The notes beneath the pieces are model-generated. The model was not told where the DNA came from and ran no database searches. It saw only the letters and a program-made list of their open reading frames with translations. From Terriglobia bacterium (GTDB lineage Bacteria > Acidobacteriota > Terriglobia > UBA7540): a DNA stretch of 13,163 bases. Below, in pieces: positions 6,294 through 13,072 of this stretch. The stretch lies in assembly GCA_030049455.1 (NCBI GenBank), contig JASIKV010000262.1, positions 1-13,163 on the forward strand, given 5' to 3'. Position numbers and translations under genes: made by a program. Each line of letters opens with the position of its first letter. Position 1 is the stretch's first letter.

Positions 6294-7460
6294 TCAGCTC
6301 TTACCCGTGAGCGGCTCGACGTCCACCCAGGCGCGCTTCTTCCAGGACTCGATGCCTTTTTCGGCAAGCTGCAAACCTTTGGCGCCTTCCAGCAGATTCC
6401 ATCGAAAGGGCTCGTCATGGGCGACATGGCGCAGGAATAACTCCCACTGGCTCTTGAAGGCATTCTCGTAAGTTTCCTGTTCGGGCATTTTCTGCCATCC
6501 GTCGAAATAATTCAGCGCGCTGGGAGCGTCCGGATTCCACACAGGACGCGGCGTCGCGCCGTAGGGCTGAATCCAGCAATCCCGCAGTCCCGCCACGGCG
6601 GAGCCCTTCGTGCCGTCCACCTGAACCGTAAGCAAGTCGTCGCGCCGGACTCGAGTCGCCCACGATGAATTGAACGGGGCCAGGATGCCGCCCTCGAGTT
6701 CGAAGAGGGCGAACGCCGAATCGTCCGCTGTGCACGCATAGGGTTTGCCGGACTCATCCCGGCGCTGGGGAATCAAAGTTGCGCCGGTGCAGCAGACCGC
6801 CTTCACGGGCGCGAACACATTGTCGAGGATGTACCGCCAGTGGCAGAACATGTCGAGAATGATGCCGCCGCCGTCTTCTTTGCGGTAATTCCACGAAGGG
6901 CGCTGCGGGGGAATGGTGTCACCTTCAAAAACCCAGTAGCCGAACTCGCCGCGCAACGCCAGAATGCGGCCGAAAAATCCCTGGTCGCGCAGCCGCTGCA
7001 GCTTCACCAGACCCGGCAGCCAGAGCTTGTCCTGCACGACGCCGTTTTTGATTCCCGCCGAATCTGCGCTCCTATAAAGTTGCAGGGCTTGGGCGAGGGT
7101 TTCGGCGATGGGCTTTTCGCAGTAGACGTGTTTGCGGGCGGCGATGGCCCTGGTCACGGCGTCGAAGCGCTGGGGAGTTGTTTGCGCATCGAAATAGATG
7201 GAATATTCCGGGTCGGCAAGAGCCGTGTCCAGATGAGTCGAGTACGGCAGGCCGCCGAACTCCTGCGAAATCGCCGCCAGCCTGGCCTCACTCCTTCCGA
7301 CCAGCAATGGGCGCGGGACAATTCGCTCCGCATCGCTGATCTTGACCCCACCTTGCTTAATAATCTCCCCGACCGAGCGGCGAAGGTGCTGGTTCAAGCC
7401 CATGCGCCCGGTGACGCCGTTCATGATGATTCCCACCGAATGAACTTTTGGTTTTTCCAT
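6294..7460 (-). CDS. Gfo/Idh/MocA-family NAD(P)-dependent oxidoreductase
   Basis: A 388-residue enzyme. The N-terminal Rossmann fold carries VGIIMNGVTGRMG (about 9-21). CEKP (114-117) is the family hallmark whose Lys contacts cofactor and substrate. The C-terminal alpha/beta domain contains GGGIILDMFCHW (about 197-208), with Asp203 and His207 at the position of the family's substrate-binding/catalytic pair. Members oxidise or reduce sugars, inositols and related polyols; the substrate here cannot be read. The ATG at 7460 is preferred because AAAGG stands 7 nt before it. A GTG at 7466 would overlap the cupin stop as GTGA, so the two genes are tightly coupled in either case. No membrane segment or Tat signal. 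The partner cupin suggests carbohydrate metabolism, which is inference. Confidence 0.9.
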   Translation of the reverse strand: MEKPKVHSVGIIMNGVTGRMGLNQHLRRSVGEIIKQGGVKISDAERIVPRPLLVGRSEARLAAISQEFGGLPYSTHLDTALADPEYSIYFDAQTTPQRFDAVTRAIAARKHVYCEKPIAETLAQALQLYRSADSAGIKNGVVQDKLWLPGLVKLQRLRDQGFFGRILALRGEFGYWVFEGDTIPPQRPSWNYRKEDGGGIILDMFCHWRYILDNVFAPVKAVCCTGATLIPQRRDESGKPYACTADDSAFALFELEGGILAPFNSSWATRVRRDDLLTVQVDGTKGSAVAGLRDCWIQPYGATPRPVWNPDAPSALNYFDGWQKMPEQETYENAFKSQWELFLRHVAHDEPFRWNLLEGAKGLQLAEKGIESWKKRAWVDVEPLTGKS

Positions 7461-7462
7461 GT

Positions 7463-7912
7463 TCACGCCTTTGGTTTATTGACAAGCTGGGGATGCGCGC
7501 CGGGGGGAAGCGGCGGCGCTTCCGAGCCGGCGCGGGGCAAGGTTCCGTCCAATTCCTGGCGCCAGTGCGCCACATCGCCGGCCGGGCCGTAGCAGTAAAT
7601 CATGCGCATGACTTTCGGGCCCGTATTGGTGAGTTGGTGAAAAACCCTGGAAGGAATATAGACGGCCTGGCCGGCCCTGATTTCTGCCTTCTCTGTTCCC
7701 AGGCACATTTCGCCCTCACCTTCAAGGACCAGATAGATTTCCTCCTGCTCCTGATTGTGCCAGGGAACCTGGCCGCCGTGGGGCTGGAGCGTAACGCAGC
7801 CCATGGAGAAACTTTTTGCCTGAATGGGGCTGGACCCGCCTACCAGATTCTGCGTAAGGCGCCGCGCCGGATAAGTGCGGCCGGTGATTTCTGAGAGGTC
7901 GGCGAAAATCAT
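7463..7912 (-). CDS. Small cupin-fold protein
   Basis: A 149-residue single-domain cupin. The start MIFADLSEITG at 7912 is chosen over the upstream in-frame ATG at 8041 because AGGAAG lies about 9 nt before it and the extra residues look non-native. Cupin motif 1 is near 49-65 (VPWHNQEQEEIYLVLEGEG): His52 is kept, while the second His of the usual H-x-H is Asn54; Glu57/Glu58 may complete a metal site. Motif 2 is near 80-96 (AGQAVYIPSRVFHQLTN) with His92 and Asn96. The C-terminus is Pro-rich. The stop overlaps the next gene's upstream GTG. Cupins of this size bind a metal and act as sugar isomerases, dioxygenases or sensors. The link to the oxidoreductase suggests a shared substrate. Confidence 0.85.
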   Translation of the reverse strand: MIFADLSEITGRTYPARRLTQNLVGGSSPIQAKSFSMGCVTLQPHGGQVPWHNQEQEEIYLVLEGEGEMCLGTEKAEIRAGQAVYIPSRVFHQLTNTGPKVMRMIYCYGPAGDVAHWRQELDGTLPRAGSEAPPLPPGAHPQLVNKPKA

Positions 7913-8014
7913 GGAGTTCACTTCCTGATGCAAGGGTGTGGTGCGAGAATGTCCAAGATAACCCTGCCTTCGATGGAAATCAAATCTGCCGGCGACCCGG
8001 AGGCGGAATCCTGG

Positions 8015-8039
8015 GCCGAGCTTTTTTCTAGGGCTCGGC
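8015..8039. repeat. Stem-loop GCCGAGC-N11-GCTCGGC with T-rich loop
   Basis: Perfect 7-bp arms at 8015-8021 and 8033-8039 enclose an 11-nt loop that starts with six T residues. Because the T-run is inside the loop, it is not a standard terminator on the plus strand. It may be a binding site or a leader structure in the cupin or radical-SAM transcript. Confidence 0.45.
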
Positions 8040-8227
8040 ATCCAATGATGCTAAACTCGGGTGCGAGTTGCGGAACCTGCCACGCGGGGTTAGGGCCAGT
8101 GAATTCTCTAATCGTTTCAGGTTTCTGCCCACCCGCTGGGCCATCCGTTGGCCTTGTGGCATGTGCGAAGTCCAGGATCCATTGCGAAACTGGGCATTCC
8201 TTTCGAACTCAATGTCCGGGGGACAGC

Positions 8228-8250
8228 CGCCATTGCGGCGCCGCATGGCG
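8228..8250. promoter_or_regulatory. GC-rich palindrome before the radical-SAM gene
   Basis: The 23-bp sequence centred on GCGGCGCCGC (8235-8244) continues symmetrically as CGCCAT/ATGGCG on each side, with one unpaired T at 8234. It ends 45 bp before the ATG at 8296. It may be an operator; nothing else identifies its partner. Confidence 0.35.
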
Positions 8251-8295
8251 CCCCGGTGCAACAGCACGAATCACCAGCTCCCGGGAGGGGTTTGA

Positions 8296-9774
8296 ATGAA
8301 AGTCCTGCTCGTCTACCCAGAATTTCCCGACACGTTTTGGAGTTTCAAGCACGCTTTGCCATTCCAGGGAAAACGCTCGGCATTCCCCCCTTTGGGGCTG
8401 CTCACTGTTTCCGCGTTATTGCCGCACACCTGGGAAAAGCGCCTGAAGGATTTGAACGTCCAGCGCCTGAAGGATTCGGATTTGGCATGGGCCGACGTGG
8501 TCTTCTTCAGCGGGATGATCGTGCAGGGTAGCTCGATGAAGGAACAAATTGCGCGTGCCAAGCATCACGGCAAGCGAACCGTGGTGGGCGGACCCATCGC
8601 CAGCGCGCATGATCCTGCCATTTCACAGGCCGACCACATCGTGGAAGGTGAAGCGGAAGATTTGATGAAGGAACTCGCCGCGGACCTTGAGCGCGGCGAC
8701 GCCAAACCTCGATACTCCAGCCCCCAGGTTGTGGACGTCACGCGCGCCCCATTGCCCGATCTGCATCTGGCCTCACTGCGCCGCTACAGCTCCATGTCGC
8801 TTCAATTTTCACGCGGCTGCCCTTTCACCTGCGAATTCTGCGACATTATTGAGATTTATGGCCGGCGGCCGCGCACCAAAACTCCCGACCAGGTCTGCGC
8901 CGAACTCGACCAGCTTTACCGGCTGGGCTGGCGCGGGTCGGTTTTCATGGTTGACGACAATTTCATCGGGAACAAAAAGAGCGTCAAGGCTCTTCTCCCC
9001 CGGCTTGTGCAGTGGATGCGGGATCATAAATTCCCCTTTTCCCTGTATACGGAAGCCTCCCTGAATCTGGCGGAAGACGAAGAAATGCTTTCGTTGATGC
9101 GCGCGGCGCGTTTCACGCGAGTTTTCCTGGGAATCGAAACCCCCGTGGCGGAAAGTTTGAAGGAGACCACCAAGTTCCAGAATCTTCGCAAAGATCTGCT
9201 GGAAAGCGTGCGCCTGATTCAGGCATACGGAATGGAAGTGATGGCGGGCTTCATTGTGGGATTTGACCACGATCCACCGGATGTTTTCGACCGGCAAATC
9301 GAATTCATTCGCCAGGCGGCAATCCCCCTCTCCATGGTGGGGCTGCTGAATGCTCTGCCCAACACCCAATTGTGGCGGCGGCTCAAGGCGGAAGGCCGCC
9401 TTTTGAAATCGAGCCTGGGAAACAATACGCTGGTTGACCTGAATTTTATTCCCCGCATGAATTCCCAGGAACTGCTGGAGGGCTACCGCCGCATCCTTCA
9501 AACCATCTATAACCCCCGCGAATACTTCCAGCGCACCTCGGCGTTCCTTTCGCAGTTGGGCAGCGGGTCGCGCTCGCCCCTGGTTTTCTCGGACGTTTTG
9601 GCGCTCGGCCGCTCTCTTTTCCGGCAGGGATTGCTGAGCAATTATCGCCAGGAGTATTGGAAGTTCCTTGTGCAATCCTTGCGCATGCACCGGCAACACT
9701 TCAGCAAGGCCGTGACCCTGGCCATCATGGGCCACCATTTCTTCGCCCTGACCAGCGCAACCGAAACCAATTAA
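8296..9774 (+). CDS. B12-binding-type radical SAM protein with DUF4070-like C-terminus (HpnP-like)
   Basis: A 492-residue cytosolic enzyme with a strong ribosome binding site (GGGAGGGG, 5 nt before the ATG). Residues 1-140 form a B12-binding-like Rossmann domain (MKVLLVYPEFPDTFWSFKHA; VVGGPIAS near 96-103). The radical SAM core carries Cys175, Cys179 and Cys182 in RGCPFTCEFCD, which hold the 4Fe-4S cluster that cleaves S-adenosylmethionine, followed by VDDNFIGN, FLGIETP and GFIVGFDHDPPD. The C-terminal part (about 350-492) resembles DUF4070 and ends VTLAIMGHHFF. From memory, this architecture and several motifs are very close to HpnP, the hopanoid C-2 methylase, but related enzymes with other substrates share them. 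No hopanoid genes are in the window, so the reaction is unassigned. Transcribed away from the cupin operon. Confidence 0.9.
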   Translation: MKVLLVYPEFPDTFWSFKHALPFQGKRSAFPPLGLLTVSALLPHTWEKRLKDLNVQRLKDSDLAWADVVFFSGMIVQGSSMKEQIARAKHHGKRTVVGGPIASAHDPAISQADHIVEGEAEDLMKELAADLERGDAKPRYSSPQVVDVTRAPLPDLHLASLRRYSSMSLQFSRGCPFTCEFCDIIEIYGRRPRTKTPDQVCAELDQLYRLGWRGSVFMVDDNFIGNKKSVKALLPRLVQWMRDHKFPFSLYTEASLNLAEDEEMLSLMRAARFTRVFLGIETPVAESLKETTKFQNLRKDLLESVRLIQAYGMEVMAGFIVGFDHDPPDVFDRQIEFIRQAAIPLSMVGLLNALPNTQLWRRLKAEGRLLKSSLGNNTLVDLNFIPRMNSQELLEGYRRILQTIYNPREYFQRTSAFLSQLGSGSRSPLVFSDVLALGRSLFRQGLLSNYRQEYWKFLVQSLRMHRQHFSKAVTLAIMGHHFFALTSATETN

Positions 9775-9805
9775 ATATTCAATTTTTGATTTTGGAGTTG
9801 TTGCT

Positions 9806-9833
9806 TTGGTGGTTCCACCAACTGAAGGTGGAA
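9806..9833. terminator. Candidate bidirectional terminator between convergent genes
   Basis: Between the radical-SAM stop (9774) and the GTPase stop (9846), TTCCACC (9813-9819) and GGTGGAA (9827-9833) form a perfect 7-bp stem with a 7-nt loop. An alternative stem pairs TTGGTGG (9806-9812) with CCACCAA (9815-9821). Only ATTT follows on the plus strand, so termination is plausible from position rather than from a strong U-tract. Confidence 0.4.
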
Positions 9834-9845
9834 ATTTCCATCCCG

Positions 9846-10430
9846 CTAGCCCTTTTTGAGCTCTGCCAGCACCAGCCGGCCGCAATCCTTCAGCGTTTCG
9901 AACACTCCAGCTCCTTTGAAGGCAACAGCTTCAAAGACCGGCTCGTTTTTCCTCATGAGCGCTTTCTTCAAATCTTCCACCGGAAGGACGTTCGGCAGGT
10001 CGCGCTTGTTGAGTTGAAGAACGTAGGGAATTTTCATGAAGTCGTAATTGTGTTCGCGCAGGTTTTCATTCAGGTTTTCCAGCGCTTCAATATTGGCGTC
10101 CATTCTTTCTTCCTGGGAATCCGCGACAAACACCACGCCGTCCACGCCGCGCAGAATCAGCTTCCGGCTGGCATCGTAGAACACCTGCCCGGGAACGGTG
10201 TACAAGTGGAACCGCGTTTTGAAACCGCGAATGGTGCCGAGATCGAGCGGGAGGAAATCGAAGAACAATGTGCGGTCAGTTTCGGTGGCGAGGGAAATCA
10301 TTTTTCCGCCGGATTTCGCCAGGGTCTGGTCGAAAATCCATTGCAGGTTGGTGGTTTTTCCGCCCAGACCAGCGCCGTAGTAAACGATCTTACAGTTGAT
10401 TTCCCGTGCAGCGAAGTTAATAAAACTCAC
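9846..10430 (-). CDS. mglA: MglA-type Ras-like small GTPase
   Basis: A 194-residue cytosolic GTPase, the length of Myxococcus MglA. It starts with GTG at 10430 (MSFINFAAREINCKIVYYG, the usual MglA N-terminus); GGGAAGGGG lies about 10 nt upstream. P-loop GAGLGGKT (19-26), Arg53 in ETDRTLFFDF, switch-II TVPGQ (78-82) with Gln82, and the guanine-specificity motif NKRD (141-144). Arg53 and Gln82 occupy the same numbers as the residues known to matter for GTP hydrolysis in Myxococcus MglA. MglA controls cell polarity and gliding/type IV pilus motility there, with MglB as activating partner. No mglB (Roadblock protein) is next to this gene in the window, so the GTPase-activating partner must be elsewhere. 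Role in this organism is inferred. Confidence 0.9.
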   Translation of the reverse strand: MSFINFAAREINCKIVYYGAGLGGKTTNLQWIFDQTLAKSGGKMISLATETDRTLFFDFLPLDLGTIRGFKTRFHLYTVPGQVFYDASRKLILRGVDGVVFVADSQEERMDANIEALENLNENLREHNYDFMKIPYVLQLNKRDLPNVLPVEDLKKALMRKNEPVFEAVAFKGAGVFETLKDCGRLVLAELKKG

Positions 10431-10558
10431 GCGCCACGATCCCCTTCCCCAAGGTTTGAGGCAGAAAAATTACACAGAATCCAAATGGGCAGCCCCAGTA
10501 CTTTGCCCTTTCTGTGCATTCTAATCTATTGGCATTACCCAACGTCCCATGTATATAA

Positions 10559-10837
10559 CACAGTGGCCGATAGCTGACAATACTGCTGCGCTCCTGCCCG
10601 CCCCGTATTGCCGCACCCGCACGCACTGTGGCTTTAACCAGCGCCCGCCACGGAGAAACGCTTGCTTTCTCTGGCTAAGCCCGCTTTAGAAACAAAGCCA
10701 GCATGGTTATCGCCAATAACCTCCCGCCTCCTGGTGCTTTCCTCTTTGCCTTAACTCGGGAGGAGCCGAGGTGTATTTTAGGTAGGCCCTTGCCCCGGCT
10801 CTCCCGGTCATGAAAGAAACAACCCCCCTTCAGGGGG
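10559..10837. ncRNA. Candidate structured RNA or structured leader (unassigned, strand unknown)
   Basis: This gene-free stretch can form many stems in succession: CACAGTG/CACTGTG (10559-10565 with 10624-10630) enclosing CAATAC/GTATTG (10578-10583 with 10605-10610); TGGCTTT/AAAGCCA (10629-10635 with 10694-10700) enclosing GAGAAA/TTTCTC with loop CGCTTGC; GGTTAT/ATAACC (10705-10710 with 10716-10721); an 11-bp stem with one bulge, CGGGAGGAGCCG (10757-10768) with CGGCTCTCCCG (10796-10806); and CCCCC/GGGGG (10824-10828 with 10833-10837). Such density is unusual for a plain spacer. On the minus strand the last hairpin is followed by a T-rich stretch (TTGTTTCTTT), giving a weak terminator look. It does not match tRNA, tmRNA, SRP RNA or RNase P RNA signatures I know. 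It could be a leader of ilvD, an independent RNA, or the remnant of an IS end. Confidence 0.4.
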
Positions 10838-11030
10838 CGGGTAGTGGCTAGGTCATTAGTGGTCCAAGCTGCGTACATGATGCCACAAACCCATCTTGGG
10901 GTGTAAAAAATTTTCTCCAACAAGTCCGGATGAGTTGATGGATCGTGCGTTCATCTTGCCCCATTAGCTCAAATCTGCGAATATGACACGTTTGACCGTA
11001 GCGTCATTTTTCCACCCAAGGGAGACCATC
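10838..11030. other. Upstream region of ilvD
   Basis: No gene is seen between the structured stretch and ilvD. TTGACC at 10992-10997 resembles a -35 box, but no -10 stands at the right distance. ATGAC (10983-10987) and GTCAT (11003-11007) form a short dyad. The region 10431-10558 on the other side holds the promoter space of the GTPase gene; TAGAAT on the minus strand near 10520 is a possible -10 without a clear -35. Confidence 0.35.
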
Positions 11031-12710
11031 ATGGCAAGCAATTTGAAGCACCGCAGTCACGTCATCACGGAGGGCCGCGACCGCGCCGGCGCCCGATCCA
11101 TGTTCAAGGCCATCGGCTTCACCGACGCCGATCTGTCCAAGCCGCTGGTGGGCATAGCCAACACCTGGATTGAAACCATGCCCTGCAACTTTCATTTGCG
11201 GCACCTCGCAGAAAAAATGAAGGCCGGAGTGCGCGCCGCGGGCGGCACACCCATGGAGCTCAACACCATCGCCATTTCCGACGGGGAGACGATGGGCACC
11301 GAGGGCATGAAGGCGTCGCTGGTCAGCCGCGAGGTGGTTGCCGACTCCATCGAATTGGTGGGGCGTGGCCAGATGTTTGACGCCATGATCGCTCTGGTGG
11401 GCTGCGACAAGACCATTCCGGGCGGCGCGATGGCGCTGATCCGGCTGAACATTCCCAGCCTGTTGCTTTACGGCGGGCCAATCGCCGCAGGCCGGTTCCA
11501 GAATCATGATGTGACCATCGGCGACGTTTACGAAGCCATCGGCGCAAACGCCGCCGGGTTGATGACGGACGCTGAACTGAAGGATTTGGAAGACCACGCC
11601 TGTCCGGGCGCGGGCGCTTGCGGCGGGCAATTCACCGCCAACACCATGTCGACGGTGATGGAATTCATCGGCCTTTCCCCCATGGGCATGAACAGCATCC
11701 CCGCCATCGATCCCAGGAAAGATGAGGCCGCTTACAAATGCGGCCAACTGGTCATGGACCTGCTGAAGCAGGGAGTTTCCCCCCTCAATTTTCTCACCCG
11801 CAAGTCATTTGAGAATGCCATCGCCAGCGTGGTAGCGAGCGGCGGCTCAACCAACGCCGTCCTGCACCTGCTGGCCATGGCGCGCGAGGCCAACATTCCC
11901 CTGGCCATTGAGGACTTCGACGCCATCAGCTCCCGCACCCCGATTATTGCGGATTTGAAGCCCGCGGGGCGCTTCATGGCCGTGGATGTGCACCGCGCCG
12001 GCGGCATTCCACTCATCGCCAAGAAGCTGCTCGACGCCGGCCTGCTCGACGGCTCGCAGAAAACCGTTACGGGCAGGACCATTGCCGAAGAAGCTTCGAG
12101 CGTGAAGGAAACTCCCGGCCAGGAAGTGGTGCGGCCGGTTTCAAACCCAATTCGGAAAACCGGAGGGCTGGTGATTTTGAAGGGAAATCTCGCTCCCGAA
12201 GGCTGCGTTTTGAAAGTCGCGGGCCTTGAGCACACCAAGCACCGCGGCCCGGCGCGCGTTTTCGATTGCGAAGAAGACGCCATGCGCGCCACCACCAGCG
12301 GCAGCATCAAAGCCGGCGACGTGGTGGTGATCCGCTACGAGGGGCCGCGCGGAGGGCCCGGCATGCGCGAAATGCTGGACGTCACGGGAGCCCTGGTGGG
12401 CGCGGGCCTGGGCGAATCCGTGGCGCTGCTCACCGACGGGCGCTTCAGTGGCGCGACCCACGGCCTGATGGTCGGCCACGTCGCTCCGGAAGCCGCGCGC
12501 GGCGGGCCCATTGCCGCACTCAAGAACGGCGATGTCGTGGTTTTTGACGTGGAAAAGCGTTTGCTGGAAATGGAAGTCACTGACGCGGAAATCCGGGCGC
12601 GCATGAGCACCTGGAAAGCTCCCGAGCCGCACTACAAGCGCGGCGTATTTGCCAAATACGCCGCACTCGTTTCGTCAGCCTCGGAAGGTGCGGTGACGTT
12701 CGTGAAGTAG
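11031..12710 (+). CDS. ilvD: Dihydroxy-acid dehydratase
   Basis: A 559-residue cytosolic enzyme of branched-chain amino acid synthesis. It dehydrates 2,3-dihydroxy-isovalerate and 2,3-dihydroxy-3-methylvalerate to the keto acids of valine/leucine and isoleucine. The start MASNLKHRSH at 11031 follows AAGGGAG by about 7 nt and matches family N-termini; an upstream in-frame start at 10983 lacks support. The Fe-S ligands are Cys52 (MPCNFHL), Cys125 (GCDKTIPGG) and Cys197 (CPGAGACGG). Asp84 and Asp126-Lys127 are placed to bind Mg2+, and Ser473 lies in DGRFSGATHG as the catalytic base. The length and the PCN motif fit the plant/mycobacterial-type 2Fe-2S group rather than the longer E. coli-type enzyme. 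No other ilv gene is adjacent. Nothing shows its regulation directly, though a structured region lies upstream. Confidence 0.96.
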   Translation: MASNLKHRSHVITEGRDRAGARSMFKAIGFTDADLSKPLVGIANTWIETMPCNFHLRHLAEKMKAGVRAAGGTPMELNTIAISDGETMGTEGMKASLVSREVVADSIELVGRGQMFDAMIALVGCDKTIPGGAMALIRLNIPSLLLYGGPIAAGRFQNHDVTIGDVYEAIGANAAGLMTDAELKDLEDHACPGAGACGGQFTANTMSTVMEFIGLSPMGMNSIPAIDPRKDEAAYKCGQLVMDLLKQGVSPLNFLTRKSFENAIASVVASGGSTNAVLHLLAMAREANIPLAIEDFDAISSRTPIIADLKPAGRFMAVDVHRAGGIPLIAKKLLDAGLLDGSQKTVTGRTIAEEASSVKETPGQEVVRPVSNPIRKTGGLVILKGNLAPEGCVLKVAGLEHTKHRGPARVFDCEEDAMRATTSGSIKAGDVVVIRYEGPRGGPGMREMLDVTGALVGAGLGESVALLTDGRFSGATHGLMVGHVAPEAARGGPIAALKNGDVVVFDVEKRLLEMEVTDAEIRARMSTWKAPEPHYKRGVFAKYAALVSSASEGAVTFVK

Positions 12711-12716
12711 CGTTCC

Positions 12717-12760
12717 CCAGTCGGCTTCTCTTTCAAGCTCAAGTTCGAGAGAACCACTGG
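12717..12760 (+). terminator. Stem-loop after ilvD, possible terminator
   Basis: Seven bases after the ilvD stop, CCAGT (12717-12721) pairs with ACTGG (12756-12760), and TTCTCT (12726-12731) pairs with AGAGAA (12748-12753), making a two-part stem. There is no T-run after it, so it may instead protect the 3' end or act with Rho. Confidence 0.3.
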
Positions 12761-12806
12761 CGCGGCATTTACCGTACAGGTTCACGCCAAGAGAATTGCA
12801 AGCAGA

Positions 12807-12838
12807 TTGTTTACGCCTCCCGCACCAGATATACTGGT
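12807..12838 (+). promoter_or_regulatory. Leaderless promoter and operator of the toxin-antitoxin pair
   Basis: TTGTTT (12807-12812) and TATACT (12830-12835) are 17 bp apart. Start of transcription 7 bp after the -10 box falls on the A of the antitoxin ATG (12842), and no ribosome binding site precedes that ATG, so a leaderless mRNA is predicted. The -10 box sits inside the perfect inverted repeat ACCAG-ATATA-CTGGT (12824-12838), a natural place for autorepression by the antitoxin complex. Confidence 0.6.
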
Positions 12839-12841
12839 AAC

Positions 12842-13072
12842 ATGGGCTCACGGGTTGTAGAAGCTGAATACGAGAAGGGCATGCTCAAGCCGAGCACGCC
12901 GCTGGCGCTTCGGCCTGGAGAGCGTGTCCAACTGATCGTGATGCGGCAGCCCGACCCCAAGCGGTGGGACCTTTCCCGTCTTGCCCAAGTCTCCACATCC
13001 GATGAGGCTGCTCTTACGGAGCAAGGTTTGGAGGGCTGGGCAGCGAACCTCAGTGAAGAGGATCGCCGGTGA
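12842..13072 (+). CDS. Antitoxin, DUF104/AF2212-like
   Basis: A 76-residue protein. The N-terminal 40 residues match the AF2212-like (DUF104) antitoxin pattern: SRVVEAEYEKGMLKP, then PLALRPGERVQLIVM, a short beta-rich domain. The C-terminal half (WDLSRLAQVSTSDEAALTEQGLEGW, with breaks, ending NLSEEDRR) is acidic and would wrap and block the toxin. The ATG at 12842 lacks a ribosome binding site but lies where transcription should begin. The stop overlaps the toxin start as GTGA, so the two are made in step. DUF104 antitoxins are best known beside VapC PIN-domain toxins; here the partner is a MazF-type toxin, which is less usual. Confidence 0.8.
   Translation: MGSRVVEAEYEKGMLKPSTPLALRPGERVQLIVMRQPDPKRWDLSRLAQVSTSDEAALTEQGLEGWAANLSEEDRR

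Larger units (their letters stand above)
7913..8295. other. Divergent intergenic region between the cupin and radical-SAM genes
   Basis: These 383 bp contain no convincing gene; short open frames here have neither binding sites nor family motifs. They must hold the two outward promoters, but I could not read a confident -35/-10 pair on either strand. Two dyads are present and listed separately (8015-8039 and 8228-8250). Confidence 0.6.

Noticed and set aside
8809..9885. A 358-codon minus-strand open frame opposite the radical-SAM gene
   Set aside because: Antisense shadow of a gene with intact CxxxCxxC and family motifs; its own translation shows no family pattern and it overruns the next gene's end.
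10559..10837. IscB/TnpB guide RNA, RNase P RNA, tmRNA or SRP RNA as identity of the structured region
   Set aside because: No nuclease gene is adjacent and the conserved sequence signatures of these RNAs that I know are not present; left unassigned.
10675..10923. An 82-codon minus-strand frame inside the structured intergenic region
   Set aside because: It needs a TTG start without a ribosome binding site, has no recognisable motif, and is built over several hairpins.
11004..11747. A 247-codon minus-strand open frame opposite ilvD
   Set aside because: Composition-driven shadow rich in His, Gly and Ala; ilvD on the other strand is unmistakable.
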